Assembly (NCBI RefSeq): GCF_946885855.1
Contig: NZ_CAMPHH010000175.1
Location: 1 to 7,267, forward strand
DNA length: 7,267 nt
Origin: an uncultured Actinotalea sp.
GTDB taxonomy: Bacteria; Actinomycetota; Actinomycetes; Actinomycetales; Cellulomonadaceae
Reading direction: 5' to 3'
The translations under genes and the position numbers were made by a program. Below are positions 6,561 through 7,267 of the stretch, piece by piece. The number at the start of each line of letters is the position of its first letter. Position 1 is the first letter of the stretch. A model generated the notes under the pieces. It saw only the letters and a program-made list of their open reading frames with translations. It did no database searches and was not told the origin of the DNA.

Positions 6561-7223
6561 TCAGCGCCAGAGGTCCGTCACCGACAGGTCGACCTGCTGC
6601 AGCAGGTCCCGCAGCACCGGCAGGCTGAGACCGACGACGCCGTGGTGGTCGCCCTCTATGCCGCGCACGAACGCCCCGCCGCGGCCGTCGACGGTGAACG
6701 CCCCGGCGACGGCGAGCGGCTCGCCGGTCGCGACGTAGGCGTCGATCTCCGCGTCGGTGACGTCCGCGAAGTGCACGACGGTCGTCGACGTGGCGCCGAG
6801 GGTCGCCGCGGGCGCGTCCGGCCGCAGGTCGACGAGCCAGTGCCCCGTGTGCAGGAGACCGGACCGCCCGCGCATGCGGCGCCAGCGGGCGGTGGCGTCC
6901 GCGGCGTCGCGGGGCTTGCCGAACGCCTCGCCGTCCAGGTCGAGCAGCGAGTCGCAGCCCAGGACCAGGAGGTCCTCGGGCAGGTCGTCGTCGTGGTCGG
7001 GTGGCGTCTCGCCGCTCTCGAGGCGGGCGGCGACGTCGTCGGCCTTGGCGTTGGCGAGGACGAGGACGGCGTCGACCGGGTCGAGGTCACCGAAGCGGGT
7101 GCGCGCCTGCGCCAGGACCGCGTCCTCGTCGACCCCGGAGACGAGCACGTGCGGCTCGATGCCGGCGGCGCGCAGGGTCGCACGACGTGCCGGCGAGGCG
7201 GAGGCGAGAAGGAGGGAGGCCAC
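6561..7223 (-). CDS. maf: Maf family nucleoside triphosphate pyrophosphatase
   Basis: This 220-residue member of the Maf/HAM1 superfold hydrolyses nucleoside triphosphates, often modified or pyrimidine ones, to the monophosphate and pyrophosphate. The family landmarks are LLASASPARRATL at 5-17, the LANAKA motif (56-61) with Lys60, LGCDS (88-92) with catalytic Asp91, FGKPRD (101-106) with Lys103, EIDAYVATGEP (159-169), AGAFTVDG (173-180) and IEGDHHGVVGLSLP (189-202). An acidic loop (DHDDDLPED, 76-84) precedes the core strand carrying Asp91. The start is taken as the GTG at 7223, because Maf proteins begin directly with the strand leading into LASxSP; another GTG at 7253 would add ten residues unlike the family. 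Residues after SP, after GCD and before the final G of AGAFTVDG (Ala, Ser, Asp) match neither the E. coli YhdE nor the YceF pattern as I recall them, so substrate preference is open. It lies upstream of the acyl-CoA carboxylase alpha gene, as in mycobacteria and streptomycetes. That linkage is conserved, but I know of no direct metabolic reason for it. Confidence 0.92.
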   Translation of the reverse strand: MASLLLASASPARRATLRAAGIEPHVLVSGVDEDAVLAQARTRFGDLDPVDAVLVLANAKADDVAARLESGETPPDHDDDLPEDLLVLGCDSLLDLDGEAFGKPRDAADATARWRRMRGRSGLLHTGHWLVDLRPDAPAATLGATSTTVVHFADVTDAEIDAYVATGEPLAVAGAFTVDGRGGAFVRGIEGDHHGVVGLSLPVLRDLLQQVDLSVTDLWR

Positions 7224-7229
7224 CGGACG

Positions 7230-7235
7230 AGGGTA
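7230..7235 (-). promoter_or_regulatory. Candidate -10 box for maf
   Basis: TACCCT, a TANNNT-type -10 box, ends 6 bases before the GTG at 7223, almost the same spacing as the candidate before the carboxylase gene. No Shine-Dalgarno sequence is seen before this GTG, which would fit a leaderless start. No good -35 is visible at 17-18 bases. If maf is instead cotranscribed with an upstream gene, the GGAGGG near 7254-7262 could serve the alternative GTG at 7253. Confidence 0.25.
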
Positions 7236-7267
7236 GTTCCCCGACCCGTCCACCCCCTCCCGCGAGC

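Noticed and set aside
6546..6568. GGCGC...GCGCC stem at the maf stop as a terminator
   Set aside because: Only 5 bp with a 13-base loop and no T-run; indistinguishable from chance in this composition.
7224..7253. Upstream GTG at 7253 as the maf start
   Set aside because: It has a purine-rich GGAGGG before it, but adds ten residues (DGSGNYPRP type) not seen in Maf proteins, which start right at the first beta strand. Kept as an alternative only.
1..7267. CRISPR array, tRNA, insertion sequence, phage or defence genes
   Set aside because: I saw no direct-repeat arrays, cloverleaf arms, transposase motifs or terminal inverted repeats. All of the window except short gaps is taken up by six recognisable genes.

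Overview
The window comes from a very GC-rich chromosome. G and C dominate third codon positions, and GTG and TTG starts are frequent. The gene families (a maf gene beside a biotin-carrying acyl-CoA carboxylase alpha subunit, and an LpdA-type flavoprotein without redox cysteines) point to an actinobacterium. A Micrococcales/Cellulomonadaceae-like organism is my guess; the sequence alone does not prove it. I see no tRNA, rRNA, CRISPR array, insertion sequence or phage gene. This is a compact, mostly housekeeping region, and I found no clear new defence or mobile system.

Layout. On the left, two genes point rightward: a 5'-truncated LpdA-like NAD(P)H-quinone dehydrogenase (1-1377), then, 4 bases later, an UlaG-like metallo-beta-lactamase-fold hydrolase (1382-2032). 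A 57-base gap separates them from a leftward series that runs to the right edge. In transcription order that series is Maf nucleotide pyrophosphatase (7223-6561), a 124-base intergenic region, the biotin carboxylase/biotin carrier alpha subunit of an acyl-CoA carboxylase (6436-4577), a Nudix hydrolase (4572-4051), and a polytopic membrane protein with a C-terminal endonuclease/exonuclease/phosphatase (EEP) domain (4054-2090). The last three genes are packed tightly, with a 4-base gap and then a 4-base overlap, so they probably form one operon.

How it fits together. The carboxylase alpha subunit supplies malonyl- or methylmalonyl-CoA precursors for lipid synthesis, but its carboxyltransferase beta partner is not in the window. 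In other actinobacteria accD/pccB, accE and maf lie just upstream of the alpha subunit, so those genes are expected beyond the right edge. Maf and the Nudix protein are both hydrolases of nucleotide-type diphosphates, with possible housecleaning roles. The membrane EEP protein has a positive-inside charge pattern that places its hydrolase domain outside the cytoplasm, which suggests an envelope substrate such as a lipid or phosphoester.

Points most worth a second look: loss of both redox cysteines and of the catalytic His in the LpdA-like protein; the 13-helix EEP fusion; a perfect inverted repeat and a possible leaderless promoter before the carboxylase gene; a strong GC hairpin straddling the start of the Nudix gene; and unusual residues at specificity positions in Maf.
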